NCBI GenBank assembly: GCA_003550325.1
Contig: QKWP01001109.1
Span: 18,023 to 82,022, forward strand
Direction of reading: 5' to 3'
Length of the DNA stretch: 64,000 nt
Source of the DNA: Gigaspora rosea
Taxonomy: Eukaryota > Glomeromycota > Glomeromycetes > Diversisporales > Gigasporaceae
Within the stretch, counting starts at the first letter, position 1. Every line of letters starts with the position of its first letter. The notes beneath the pieces were generated by a model that worked only from the letters and a program-made list of their open reading frames with translations, had not been told where the DNA came from and did not search any database. Shown piece after piece: positions 10,688-21,532 of this stretch. The position numbers were made by a program, and so were the translations under genes.

Positions 10688-11977
10688 TCTCTTGCCACTC
10701 CTTCGTGGGCTTTTAATGTCCATGCATCATCTAGTTTAATTTCTAATAAGTTGATAAAGTCTGCAAGTGATTCTCTAAATTGGCCCATCATATGATAAGT
10801 TTCTCCTCGATATCGTAATGCAATCATATAATTTGGTTCAGCTTCTAGTACATTTGTGAAATCTTCAACTGCTTCATTATATCTGCCCATAATAAGATAA
10901 GCTTTTCCCCGATAACATAATGTAACTGTATTATTTGGTTCAATCTCTATTGGCTTTGTTAATTCATCACTGCATAGATTAATAATTTTGATCCAATTAT
11001 TCTTTAATAATTCATCATCAATATCATCATTATTCATTGCTATTAATAAAATAATGTTAATGTTGAATTTATAAATTACAAATAATTTAGAATAAATAAA
11101 TTTACCTGCATATTTAAACTTTTCATGCCCAAAATTTATTTTTACAGTTGCATGTTGTGATTTTAGCCAAACACATGAATTCAAAACACCTTCTATATTT
11201 CTAAACGCAATTCCTAAAAATATAATTTAGAATTTATCAAATACCCAAAGGTGAACGTTTAGAATTATATGATTTTTTATATAAATAATAATTGCCTTGA
11301 TGCACTCCATTTTTAGTATAAAAAACTGTATTATATTTAAAATTTAAGCAGCATCCAATAATATCGCCAGTAGTAAAAGATGGCCCATACGGTCTTTCAT
11401 ACTCTAAACAACAATAGGTTTCTCCATTACTTCCATAATAACCCCACGAAGTATTTTCTGATCCTGTGAATATCTCGATAAATAAATATATTCAATAAAT
11501 ATGTAACTTAATTTTTATAAAATTTAAAGCTGAAAATACCAGAAACTTTATATTTATTAACTACATTCCCACAAAAACCGATCCCAATAATTCTACCAAA
11601 AAAATTATAAAATTAGTGATTGTATTTGTATTGATTTTATTTATAAAGTATTGTAAAAGTATTTTACCCATTACTTCCTCCATTTATTATAATAACTTCA
11701 AAATAAAGTAATCCACATTTTTGAGGAATTAGACCAATTCGCATTGCAGAAGAATCATCATTACTGTCACCAGGTCCTAAAAAGCAATTTGATAAAACAA
11801 ATTAATTAATATAATTAGATTATTGTTTGCTCCCTAATTGAATTTACTATGTGAGTTCGCCAATCATTCTTGGAAGAATAATTATATCTATTTTTATGAG
11901 GTAGTGCAGTAATAATTTCATAATGAAAAGTGTTATCACCTACCTCTATTAGCTAATACAAGTTCGTCAAAATTCAT
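10688..11977 (-). CDS. SPRY-TPR protein block, six exons
   Basis: Exons: 11977-11944, 11776-11668, 11592-11540, 11463-11296, 11213-11106, 11039-10688; all phases agree. One donor is GC (AAG|GCAATT at 11295). The start MNFDELVLANRG is the first ATG in frame, but an acceptor-like TTTTAG just upstream leaves an earlier exon possible. Residues about 15-155 form a SPRY fold: GLLYFEV, IIGIGF, NTSWGYYGSNGE, GPSFTTGDIIGCCLN, TVFYTKNG and ATVKINFG. Residues about 170-270 hold TPR units with YRGKAYLIMGRYNEAVEDF and YRGETYHMMGQFRESLADF. Both domains mediate protein contacts. The last exon ends at a donor (AGA|GTAAAT) two bases into a codon. Without splicing, one more codon and a stop would follow at 10684, giving a short isoform. 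Confidence 0.85.
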
Positions 11978-12579
11978 ATCTAAAAGTAAATTGGAAATAT
12001 TTATTTATGTATCTGTCATAGTATGCATGTACGTACGTACGTACGAGTTTAGTTGGATAAAAATCTAACCTTTACCAATTATGTTTATTTAAAACAAGCA
12101 AAGGATTCAAAATTACGGGTTTTTAGCAATATATCTTGCTTTAAGCGAAAAAAATTTAATTAAATTAAATGTCTGTATTAGGTTAGAATATCAAAATTCG
12201 ATGCTTGTTTACATTATTTATTATGAATATTACGAAATGTAACGTTATTTTCCAGTTACGTTTTTCCCCCATAATTTGTGTTACTGTTAATATATGAATT
12301 GCCAAAACATTAGTGTTATGCAAATAATAGATCATTTCTAAATGAGTAATACATAAACTGTCACTGCGACCAATTTACTTCTTTAACTATAGTAAGTCAT
12401 TTAACCAATAAAAATTAATGCACGTGACAAATGGCAAATGACAGGTCATTATTTGATGACTCAGTGAATACATTTTAATTTTGATTAACAATATTGGTGT
12501 GAGTAATTGGTCGTAATTTTTCGCAAATTTTTTAACAAAAACTCAATTATATCGTGACTCAGTAATCCAAATTGGATGC
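11978..12579. other. Intergenic, upstream of SPRY-TPR gene
   Basis: This is the likely promoter side of the minus-strand gene. A short (ACGT)n tract is at 12029-12045. No coding sequence is recognisable. Confidence 0.5.
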
Positions 12580-12626
12580 TTGGCACCATTTGATTCGTCT
12601 CGATGAGTCAAATCGAATGATGCCAA
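12580..12626. repeat. 47-bp imperfect palindrome
   Basis: TTGGCACCATTTGATTCG pairs with the inverted CGAATGATGCCAA end across a CTCGATGAG centre. It could be the core of a small inverted-repeat element; no target duplication was found. Confidence 0.55.
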
Positions 12627-12902
12627 AATCATTCAATTCAGTTCTCTGGATCACAAGTAGGGATCAGAGATTGATCAACAAAGCAAGTCTCTTATTTAAT
12701 AAGTGAGGTAATCAACTTCTTAATCAATGGATTTTATATGAAGGAGTCTGAATTTTAGGCAATACACACATTCTTTTTCTTCTCAAATACGAATATGGGT
12801 ATTTCAATTATCACGAACTTATGATGAACAACTTTCTTACCAGCGATTATATGCAAAAAGGGAGATAATTGTTTTAATGAACTAACTTCTACTATTTATA
12901 AC

Positions 12903-13495
12903 TTTGAAGTTTTAGAACTCAAGTGAGTTTTTAGTTTTTTGAAATTAAAATGAGTTGCTTTATTTTGGAAGTGAGCTTGAGGCTATTATATACATTTAAT
13001 TACAAACTAAAATTTCTTTGTTTCTCACAAATCAATTGTAACTTTCACATTTAGAATCTTTCAAATTAAAAAATTCTTTTAATTCGTGATCATCAATTCT
13101 CCAATACTACTTACTAAAAATAGTAAATATCTATATATATAAAAATAGAAAATAAAAATTGAGCACAGCCCACTTTGGGTTCGAAATTTTAGAACTCATG
13201 TAAGTTTTAGTTTATCGAACTCAAAATGAGTTGCTTTATTTTGAAGGTGGTCTTGAGGCTCTTATATACTTTTAATTACAGACTAAAAAGATTCTTTCAA
13301 TCATTTTAATTCTTTTTGTCTCTCACGAATCAATTGTATCTTTTGAATCTTTAAATCTTTCGAATCAAAAGATTCTTTTAATTCAGAATCGTCAATCCTC
13401 CATAATTCCATTTATTAAAATAGTAAATATATATATACATATATAGATAAAAAATAAAAATAGAAAATCGAGCACAGTCCACTTTGGGTCAGTCC
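12903..13495. repeat. Diverged tandem duplication of ~280 bp
   Basis: The copy beginning near 12903 (GAAGTTTTAGAACTCA, ATGAGTTGCTTTATTTTG, CTTGAGGCT, TCTCACAAATCAATTGTA) is repeated near 13182 in the same order with about 80-85 percent visible identity. Both copies run into AT dinucleotide tracts and GAGCACAG(C/T)CCACTTTGGGT. Confidence 0.7.
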
Positions 13496-13969
13496 TACGC
13501 CTGCCTTTTTCAACCGTCACAACCAGTGTCTGAAATTGGGTTGTGGAGTCTGCGGACCACGACAAATTTTAAGTTTCCGCAACCAAAATCTGAAGTGCAT
13601 ATGCGAATTCCGCACATAAATTTGCAAATTTTACTTATAAATTTCGATTAAATGCTTATGCGCGTAACTAAATTTTTATAAATGTCTTATAATCCGCAAA
13701 TATTTTGTTTTATTTGGTTGCGGCCCGCAACAAATTTAAAAATTGAATTTCAGACACGGTCACAACGGGTTAATATGCTAACGTATACAAAAGTCCTAGG
13801 TTAGTTAAAGGGTTCGGATGCGGTATATAAAGATTTACTATTTGAGATCGGTATAACCAGCCTAAATTATTATAAAAAAAAAAACCTTTCTGCCCGACTT
13901 GGTTTGTTATAGCCCGATTTTGGTATAGGCAGGGTCGGTATATCCAGAGTTGACTGTAACATTATTTTT

Positions 13970-14800
13970 TTGATTTTTTACAGGAGGGCAAATTTCCAGG
14001 TCGGATGTAGCTCTAATTGTTAACAGGTTCTATAGTAAAATTATTAGTTGAACAAATTTTACTTAAATGAATGGATATGATTTCATTGGGTAAAATTTTT
14101 TATGATCTTGGGAAAAATTGATAAATCGATCCACCCGACCATGATTCCGATGTACTTCAACATATTCCGACACGGATTTTGGTGGTCCTCCTGTATGAAT
14201 TTATTTTTTTTTTTTTGTCGAAATGTCAAAATTATAAATTTGACTAAATGTCTAAATGTTCAACGAAATTAATAATTAAATGTCTAATATACCGGTAGGT
14301 AAAAATTTTACTCCTATACCATTTTTCGCACTTATTGCCTGAATTTCAAGATCGAGCTGATCTGGAGTCTTTTTCTATGTATCTATTTTGCTTTTCTTTT
14401 CGTTTTTTTTTTTTTTTTAATAATATGACGAATTTTTAAACTAATTGAAAAGTTAAAAATGTTAAGAAAACGGAAAGAATGTGAAAGAAGTCATGCAACT
14501 GTAATAAAATAAACTTTATGAAATACGTAACTTTAATTTAAAAAATAATATAAAAATATAATAAGAACTGGGAAATAATCAGGGTCGGGATATGTCGGAG
14601 TACATTGGAATCATGGTCGGCCGGACCGGAATTGATCAATTTTGTCCCAAGATCATAAAAACTTTTACTAATAAATCCTATCTACTCATTAAGTAAAAAA
14701 TGCCAGCTGACACAATTTCGCTATAGAATCTGCTAAAAACCAGAGCTAAACGCCGACCTAGATCCGACGCATCCAAGGGGATAGCCCTGTAAAAATCCGC
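13970..14800. mobile_element. Nonautonomous element with long imperfect TIRs
   Basis: The left arm (about 13970-14165: TTTTTACAGG, TTCTATAGTAAAATT, ATGATCTTGGGAAAAATTGA, GACCATGATTCCGATGTAC) reappears inverted at about 14590-14800. The middle is AT-rich with no open frame. No clean target duplication was identified. Confidence 0.6.
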
Positions 14801-14816
14801 AAAGTAAACATAACAT

Positions 14817-15435
14817 ACCGTAAATTCTCGAAATAACAGGCATCTGCGCGTTATTTTGAATACGTGGGCGTTATTTCGAGTACGCGCATGGGCGTTATTT
14901 TGAATATCTAGGTTAATTTTTTGAAACTTGTACAATACATATAAAAAATAAAAAAGATTCCCGCCAAATATCTTGAAACTTATTTAATAGAGTGTTTCAG
15001 AATTAATGTTCAGGTCTCTGATTCTGAATTAAATTAGCGACAAAATTAGTACGTATAAATCCTATTCATTTTTATTTATAACCTTATTTATATAATAATG
15101 AATTCTTTTACGATCGTAAATTTTCTTTCGAAATTCTATATTTAATCATCAAAAAAAAGGTTGCTTTTTTTATTCCGTATAACTATCATTTCATTTTTGA
15201 TTTCGAGTTTCGAATTAATGTCATAAATTCTTAAGAATATTGAATTATTAATAGGCGTTTTGCTTATTACTGGTATAAGGTCAATGAACTATATATATAA
15301 CTTGATATAAATGTATATGGTTGGATGCGCGTTATTTCGGGGCGCGCATGAGCGTTATTTCGAAACCACCTAAGCTATTTTTAGGGGCGCGATTTTCGAA
15401 ATAACGCCCATGCCCGTGATTCGAAAATTTACGGT
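14817..15435. mobile_element. Inverted-repeat element with CGTTATTTCGA motifs
   Basis: ACCGTAAATTCTCGAA at the left end is mirrored by TTCGAAAATTTACGGT at the right. Inside each end, a GGGCGTTATTTCGA/GCGCGTTATTT motif occurs three or more times in both orientations. Such clusters often serve as transposase-binding repeats. No gene is present. Confidence 0.6.
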
Positions 15436-15837
15436 ATACATAATTAGCTTATATAAATTTAATTTAGACATTTCAACACTATTTAGACATTTCGACAGTT
15501 TTTGGAATTTAGATATTATTTTAGAAATTTCCATATTAGTTTAGAATTTTGACATGTTAAATTTCGAAAGCTGAAATATTTTTAAACCAATTTTGACCAA
15601 CAACACTACTACGTCATAAGCTAATATCTGATTATTTGATCATTAAGGTCGTTTAGGTCATTTACGTATGAAAGGATTTTTATTGGTTGAATAGAAGTAG
15701 GTTTAAAAATTTTAGACGATTCCCAAACTTTATTTTTAATTACGGCAAATTTTGTTATTGCGTATTCCAATAGCATCTATTGATCAGTTTAAAAGTACCT
15801 TAAATGTAACTCATTAGAAATGATATGCATTTAGAAT

Positions 15838-16245
15838 ACAGTAAAAAAAATTACATTTATGGGAGTCAGAAATATACTGGTCCAGTGTTTGAGGTTGTAT
15901 TTAGAGAGATATTGCATTTAAGGGGTTGCATTTAAGGAGATATGACTGTATTTTTATCAACTATTATATACACTCAAACTTCTTTAAATGTAGTCCCATA
16001 ATGCAATATCACTATAAACACAACCACAAACCTGGTTAAAGTAATTTTATGTATCACAAAATGCAATTTTTCATATTGTTCTCTAATGCACGTAATTAAA
16101 AGATGGTCTCAATGAATTGCATTTGGGAAACCTGGCTTGTATATGCATTATCTCTCTGTTTCAAATATATTTCTAATTCCCATCAATGAAATTTTTTATT
16201 AAAGTTTGGTTATAAAGAGTTGCATTTAGGGAGGTCTGACCTTAT
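15838..16245. repeat. Inverted-repeat, MITE-like region
   Basis: The segment around 15880-15925 (GTTTGAGGTTGTATTTAGAGAG, ATATTGCATT) is inverted around 15990-16040 (AATGCAATATCACTA, ACACAACCACAAACCTGG). Related GCATTTAGGGAGGTCTGAC sequence is near 16220-16240. It has short arms and no coding content. Confidence 0.45.
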
Positions 16246-16777
16246 AAGTAGAATTAATAAACTAATTTTAACAATGTATGATCAAACTTTATCATTATCC
16301 AAGTAATGTCATCTGTTGATCAAACAGAGTACGTTCGAACAGTACGTATGTATGTATATGTACTGTGCAGAAAACCCCATCACCTTATATATAAAAAACA
16401 ACGGAGATATGCTAAATATATCGGTCTCAATAGCTTCAGTATGCATTGTACACTTCTTGGCACACTATTTTTATTCAAAAAAAAGTTGCGAATTCTAAAT
16501 CGATAATTTAAGAAATTTGTATTCAATAGGTATTACTGTTTTATGCATTGCATTTATGCATTGCCTTAATATAGACAATAAGTTTTAAATTACTTTCACT
16601 GTACGTATTCGCTTTCGAACTTTTTATCTATTGAAATTTTGTATATAGAGAATAAAATTAAATATCTTTCATTGTACGTATTCATCTTTGAAATTTTTAT
16701 CTACTGAAAATTTTATATAAATATTTAATTTTTACAACTCAGTATTTCTGATTAATTTTCATGATTCAAAAAAAAAA

Positions 16778-18953
16778 ATGAATACATATAACATTTTATA
16801 ATCAATTTTAGTTTTCTATTTATTTTTATCTTATAATCCAACATTATGTTCAGAGAACGAAGAACCATTTTTATATAAACGTTCTCCTGATTATCTTAAT
16901 AAACGATTTTTCGAATGGAAACCAGCAAAGAGTGCTTTTACTCTTGACGTTGAAACTATAAACTATTCCGATAATTATACATTAAAACAATTATATTTAC
17001 TTTCTAGACATGGTACATTTATAATTATTTTCTAATGTAAACAAAAATTTGAAAAATGTAAAATAATATTTTGTGACATTTTATTTATTAGGATCGAGAA
17101 AACCAGCTATACAACAAGTTCAATCTCTTGATAAACTTGATAAAGCATTTGAAAACGCTCCTGTAGCAAAAGAATGGGTAATATATATATATATAATATT
17201 ATTATCTTTTAATATCAAACATTCCTTTTTTATTTATTTATTTGTTTATTTATTTAAAAAAAATTATAATAATTTTTAGGGTAAAAATCCCTTCACCGTT
17301 GAGAACAATTTTCGATTGGGTAAACGAGGTAAAATTGAACCTTATTACAATGGTTTACAATCTCTTAAAAGATATGAAAAATTTTGGAAAAATGTCAAAT
17401 ATGATGCTGATGTTGTAAAATTTCAAACTGCTGATCGTTTCTGGTATAATAGTTTTTTTTTTTTTTATATATATACTCTAATAGTACTTTTGTTTAACAT
17501 GTTACACCTGATTGAAAGCATTAAGTATTGAACTGAGATTGACTGAAACTGAGATTTAAAACCTAATTTAATCTAAAAACTTAAAAAAACTTTTTTTTAA
17601 ATTAGGATTATAGATTTAAATATAGCATCAAATCTCAGTCTCAGCTTTATTCAGTATTAATGGTCACATGTATTAATTTTAAGCAGGTGTAACTTAAAGT
17701 GTTTGAAGTTGCAACTTCAACCACGATATACTATATTTATTCCTATTACAATATATTATTATATAAAAGGATCAGTCAATCAGCAATATCATATTCAGAA
17801 GGACTACTTGACGGAACTGGCACTGTAGGCATGTGTAAAAATGAACCAGTATATATTTGGTCTTTTCGATGGGTAAATATTATCAGTATATATATCAATA
17901 GTTTTTTTTTAATTATTAATTTTTACTCATATTATTTATATTATTTATATTATTTATATTATTTATATTATTTATATTATTTATATTATTTATATTATTT
18001 ATATTATTTATATTATTTATATTATTTATATTATTTATATTATTTATATTATTTATATTATTTATATTATTTATATTATTTATATTATTTAAATAATTTA
18101 GAATCATGATTATTTTTTAGAAATGTTTACAAATTGTCTACGTTGGAATGAGACAGTTTTAAATAATTTTACAGAATATATAGAACAAACTTACACTTAT
18201 GGTAACAAAACTTTAGCACCAATAGCAGAAAAACTGACCAAAAAATATAATATCAATCCACCACTTGATCCACAATTAGTACCATATATTTATACTTATT
18301 GTGATTTCTTGGTCCTTCATTATAATCGAGCTGATACTTGGTGTGCATTACTAAGTGATGATGAACTTATATTAGCACGATATTATTGGGCTACGAGAAA
18401 TTATTATCAATATTCTTATGGGCACATCCTCTTAATGAAAAAAATGGGTTGTGCCTATCTTACACAATTCGTAAATAGTGTTAATGATTATTTAAATGGA
18501 AATTCTCGAATGGTAGCTGATTTGAAATTTGCTCATGGATTTACTGAGAGTCTGGTACTTACAACATTGGTATGTGAAATAATATATATATATATATTTA
18601 AACATTTCAGTATTACGGAATTATAGCATTACATATTTATTTTTTTTATTAATTTCTAATTTATTTGATAATAGGGTGTATATAAAAACAAATATCCATC
18701 TACAGCAGATTTAACTCTTGAACAAATCAAAAGTTTAAAATATACAGAACCAAAAGTTACATATTGGTCTTCTACTATGTATTTTGAAATTTATACTAGT
18801 CCAAGCAATGATGCATTAATACGACTTGTAGTTAATTTTGAACCATATGTAATTCCGGGTTGTGATGGTGAATATTGTGAATGGTCTAAATTTAAGAGTA
18901 TTCTTGGTGATAAGATTAATTGTGATTTTGAAAAGATGTGTGCTTATCCTTAA
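16778..18953 (+). CDS. Multiple inositol polyphosphate phosphatase-like enzyme
   Basis: This is a histidine-phosphatase (branch 2) enzyme that removes phosphate from inositol phosphates, probably secreted or ER-lumenal. Exons: 16778-17012, 17092-17177, 17280-17443, 17770-17872, 18102-18569, 18675-18953; phases agree. The catalytic motif R-H-G-S-R-K-P forms only after splicing across 17013-17091. Later landmarks are FQTADRF, YSEGLLDGTGTVGMC, DTWCALLSDDE, NGNSRMVADLKFAHG and LGVYKNKYPS. Oddities: with the ATG at 16778 an in-frame TAA at 16799 cuts the signal peptide (FYLFLSYNPTLC follows), so there is an unseen upstream exon, a small intron or a nonsense mutation. The expected HAE/HGE proton-donor motif reads H-G-F-T-E, two residues longer. 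Around 18420-18446 two compensating shifts seem to replace HPLNEK. Confidence 0.8.
17501..17693. mobile_element. 193-bp MITE in intron 3 of the phosphatase gene
   Basis: The ends GTTACACCTG and CAGGTGTAAC are exact inverted copies. Inner arms (AGTATTGAACTGAGATT, AAACTGAGATTTAA) are inverted in the right half (CAAATCTCAGTCTCAG, TTCAGTATTAATG). It lies wholly within the intron, so splicing can remove it. Confidence 0.7.
17930..18090. repeat. 9-bp minisatellite (TTATATTAT)n, ~18 copies
   Basis: This is a near-perfect array of a 9-bp unit inside intron 4 (17873-18101) of the phosphatase gene. It gives open frames on both strands because the unit length is divisible by three; these are not genes. 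Confidence 0.97.
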
Positions 18954-19169
18954 TGTTTTATCGTATAGTTGAGTATGCTAAATTCTTAATAAATATATAT
19001 GTGTAATAAATTTGTTATTCATGATTAATTGGTATCTGATAAAGTCACTGTTTTTTATTTTGTAAAAATGAATGTTTGCACTAATTAAGATAAATAAAGT
19101 ATTAATTAATAAAAATGTATAGACAATAAAGATTTAAGATTTAAAAATTTTAATTCTTTTGTTGTTAAA

Positions 19170-19735
19170 AAAAAAATATAAGAATGTATTGCTTAAAAAA
19201 TGGTAACGAGTGTGAAGAATAATCTGTAGAATGAATTTCACAACAGTCACGTATATCAAAATTTTCATTATATTATAAGCTATTGTATCAATTACGGGTC
19301 AAATTTTTCAAGAGTTACTAATTCACATGGACTTAAAAGAAGTTCAAGAATAAGGATAAATAAATAACTGTATTGTATTTATAGCATAACAAATGTCCAA
19401 AAAATATACAGTACTTAATATACACCCATTTCTTGATTCACATTTATTACCACATATCTACATTTGTTGTGACTTCTTGATTCTTCATTTTAATCGACCT
19501 GATACTTGGTATCTTTGGGTTTAGAAAAACATAAGAATGTGTTACTTCAATAAAAGTAAACAAATGTGGAGAACCTTCTGTAGGATGAATTCCACAACAA
19601 TTACGGATATCAAATCTATTATGATGTTCATAAACTATTCTATCAAATTCCAGGTCTAAATTTTTCAAGAATTATTAATTCTGATTGACTTAAAGGACGA
19701 TTAAGTGAAGTTTCAAGAATAAGGATAAACAAAAT
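19170..19735. repeat. Diverged ~200-bp duplication
   Basis: 19170-19370 and 19535-19735 share blocks in the same order (AAGAATGT, TGTAG(A/G)ATGAATT(C/T)CACAACA, ATATCAAA, AATTTTTCAAGA, TTCAAGAATAAGGATAAA). The MINPP-like fragment lies between them, so the segment downstream of the phosphatase gene was probably duplicated and then decayed. Confidence 0.65.
19425..19512 (+). pseudogene. Fragment of a second MINPP-like gene
   Basis: The frame reads like PFLDSHLLPHIYICCDFLIL then HFNRPDTWY. This parallels PPLDPQLVPYIYTYCDFL and HYNRADTWC of the gene at 18102-18569. Only this part of one exon remains, so it is a truncated paralogue from a local duplication. Confidence 0.75.
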
Positions 19736-20675
19736 GACGGTATTGACAATAAAAGTAAATATCAGAAGTAGCTTGAGATATAATTGAAAGAATAAAGTTG
19801 AATAAAATTCTTGGAAAATAATATGAAAAAATCATATAAAGTACCATTACTGCATTTGATCTAATTTCATATAATTCTGAAAACATAGCTTTTAAAACAA
19901 AATATTCAGAAATATATATGAGAGCATATATAACTAAAGAAAAAAGTTGATGTCTAGTACGAAAAAAATATAGAAACAGTTACTAGAATAATAAAACCAG
20001 TAAGAATAGCAGCTGCCCAAGAATTTTTTACTAAAGTTTGAAGTAAGAGTAAAAGTAAGATTTGAAGTATAAAGTAGGTTATAAAAAAAACTCTGCAATT
20101 GATTTCGAAAGTATACAAAATGTAATTATAAGCAAACCATAAATAATTAAGTCAATAAAAGTAGAAATGAATTTGAATAAACTTATAATTATTCCAATGA
20201 ATGGAGGAGTTACTACAAGAATAAAAAATTTCATAAAAGTGTCTTTAGAATGAAACGGGCTAGCTAAGGGATACATATAAAAAAAACAATTTAATATGTT
20301 CATTAATAAAGAATTTGGAGTTATATAAGATGTTAAATTGTATAATATGCTATATATTCTATTGATAAATAATAAAAAAAAAAAGCAATTACATATCAGA
20401 TATATATATATATCACTTAACAGTTAATGTTTTTTGGAATGCTAAACGTGCTAAACGCTAGGTCACTATTTAAAATTATTATAAGTTATATAATAGTATA
20501 AATGGCGTTCATTCAAGGTAACCAAAAAGATATTTGTCATTCTAACTTTTTTAATCTGTTTTGGAAATATCAATAATACAAGAACATTTGTAAACGTGAC
20601 TAAAATGGTGGGGGCACTTGTCGAAGCACTAAAAAAGAAAATAATAAAAGATAAATGCATTCTATTTCTAACCAT
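19447..20675 (-). pseudogene. Possible multi-pass membrane protein gene, decayed
   Basis: Three hydrophobic minus-strand blocks are visible. 20675-20466 (MVRNRMHLSFIIFFF) has two candidate membrane segments. 20303-20079 contains FILVVTPPFIGIIISLF and IIYGLLIITFCIL. About 20030-19750 contains TRHQLFSLVIYALIYISEY and LYEIRSNAVM. A soluble end, FDRIVYEHHNRFDIRNCC then GIHPTEGSPHLFTF, lies at 19660-19500. Splice sites between blocks are not convincing and stops intervene. The 3' part overlaps the MINPP fragment on the other strand. I do not recognise a family; hydrophobic frames also arise by chance in AT-rich DNA. Confidence 0.3.
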
Positions 20676-21532
20676 ATTTAGCGCGCAATAATAGTTTTCT
20701 TACAGCATATCGACCGATTTGGTTTGACCCCAAAATTTGCCAATCATGATTGAGAATTATTTGTCGTTAATATTTATTACAAGGTGAGTTTTTTTGAGTT
20801 TTTACAAAAAGAGTCTTTTAAACTTTGAAACCATAATTAAGTGTATAGAATATTGCAATATCTACATGTTTAATTATTAACTAAATGTATGGTAATAAGA
20901 CTGTTTTCCTGAAAATTATTTCAAATTCACCCTTACCCATTATACAACCAATCGTTCAATGGTAAACCAATAGTTCACTACCTGAATATACTTAGTGTAG
21001 CTGCTTTTTTAGTGTTTATCTCATATAAAAGCCAAAAAGCTTTTTTTATTGAATGTTTCGTTTGTTATTCTTCACGTAACTTAATGGCAAAAGTTCGTGT
21101 AACCGTTTATCGAAAAAAGGAACCCTAAAAATCAAATCGGTGGATATTATTCAAGAAAATAGCCATGATTAAAATATTCTATATTTCATTTCATATTAGA
21201 TTTCAAATTATATTTATATTTGTTTGTTATATATAATTGATTCCTTTTTTTTCACATACAGCACCAAGATTTTAAACATTTTGAATGTTAATTAACGAGA
21301 ACAAAATTTTTTTCATTGGCTAATTTTGTGCAACGTTTGTAAAATGTTACAATGTGTCACGTTTGTGGCCTAATTTGTTGATAACCTGTTGATTGCTTGA
21401 TAGCATATAATAAGCAGTCGAAACTTTAAAAAGCCTTCGTTTTACTATTTTATTTACAAAATTACTTTTTGTAAATTAGTAACTTTTATTAACAACTTTA
21501 TTAACAACTTTTATTAACAACAACTTTAAATA
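20676..21532. promoter_or_regulatory. Upstream region of the pseudokinase gene
   Basis: This is noncoding. Just before the ATG is an A/T-rich leader with three or four repeats of TTATTAACAACT-type sequence (about 21487-21525). No specific promoter element can be named. Confidence 0.35.

Noticed and set aside
17699..18109. Tyr/Leu-rich protein YYLYYLYYL and its antisense NNINNI protein
   Set aside because: Both are readings of the 9-bp intronic minisatellite; only the short exon 17770-17872 inside this frame is coding.
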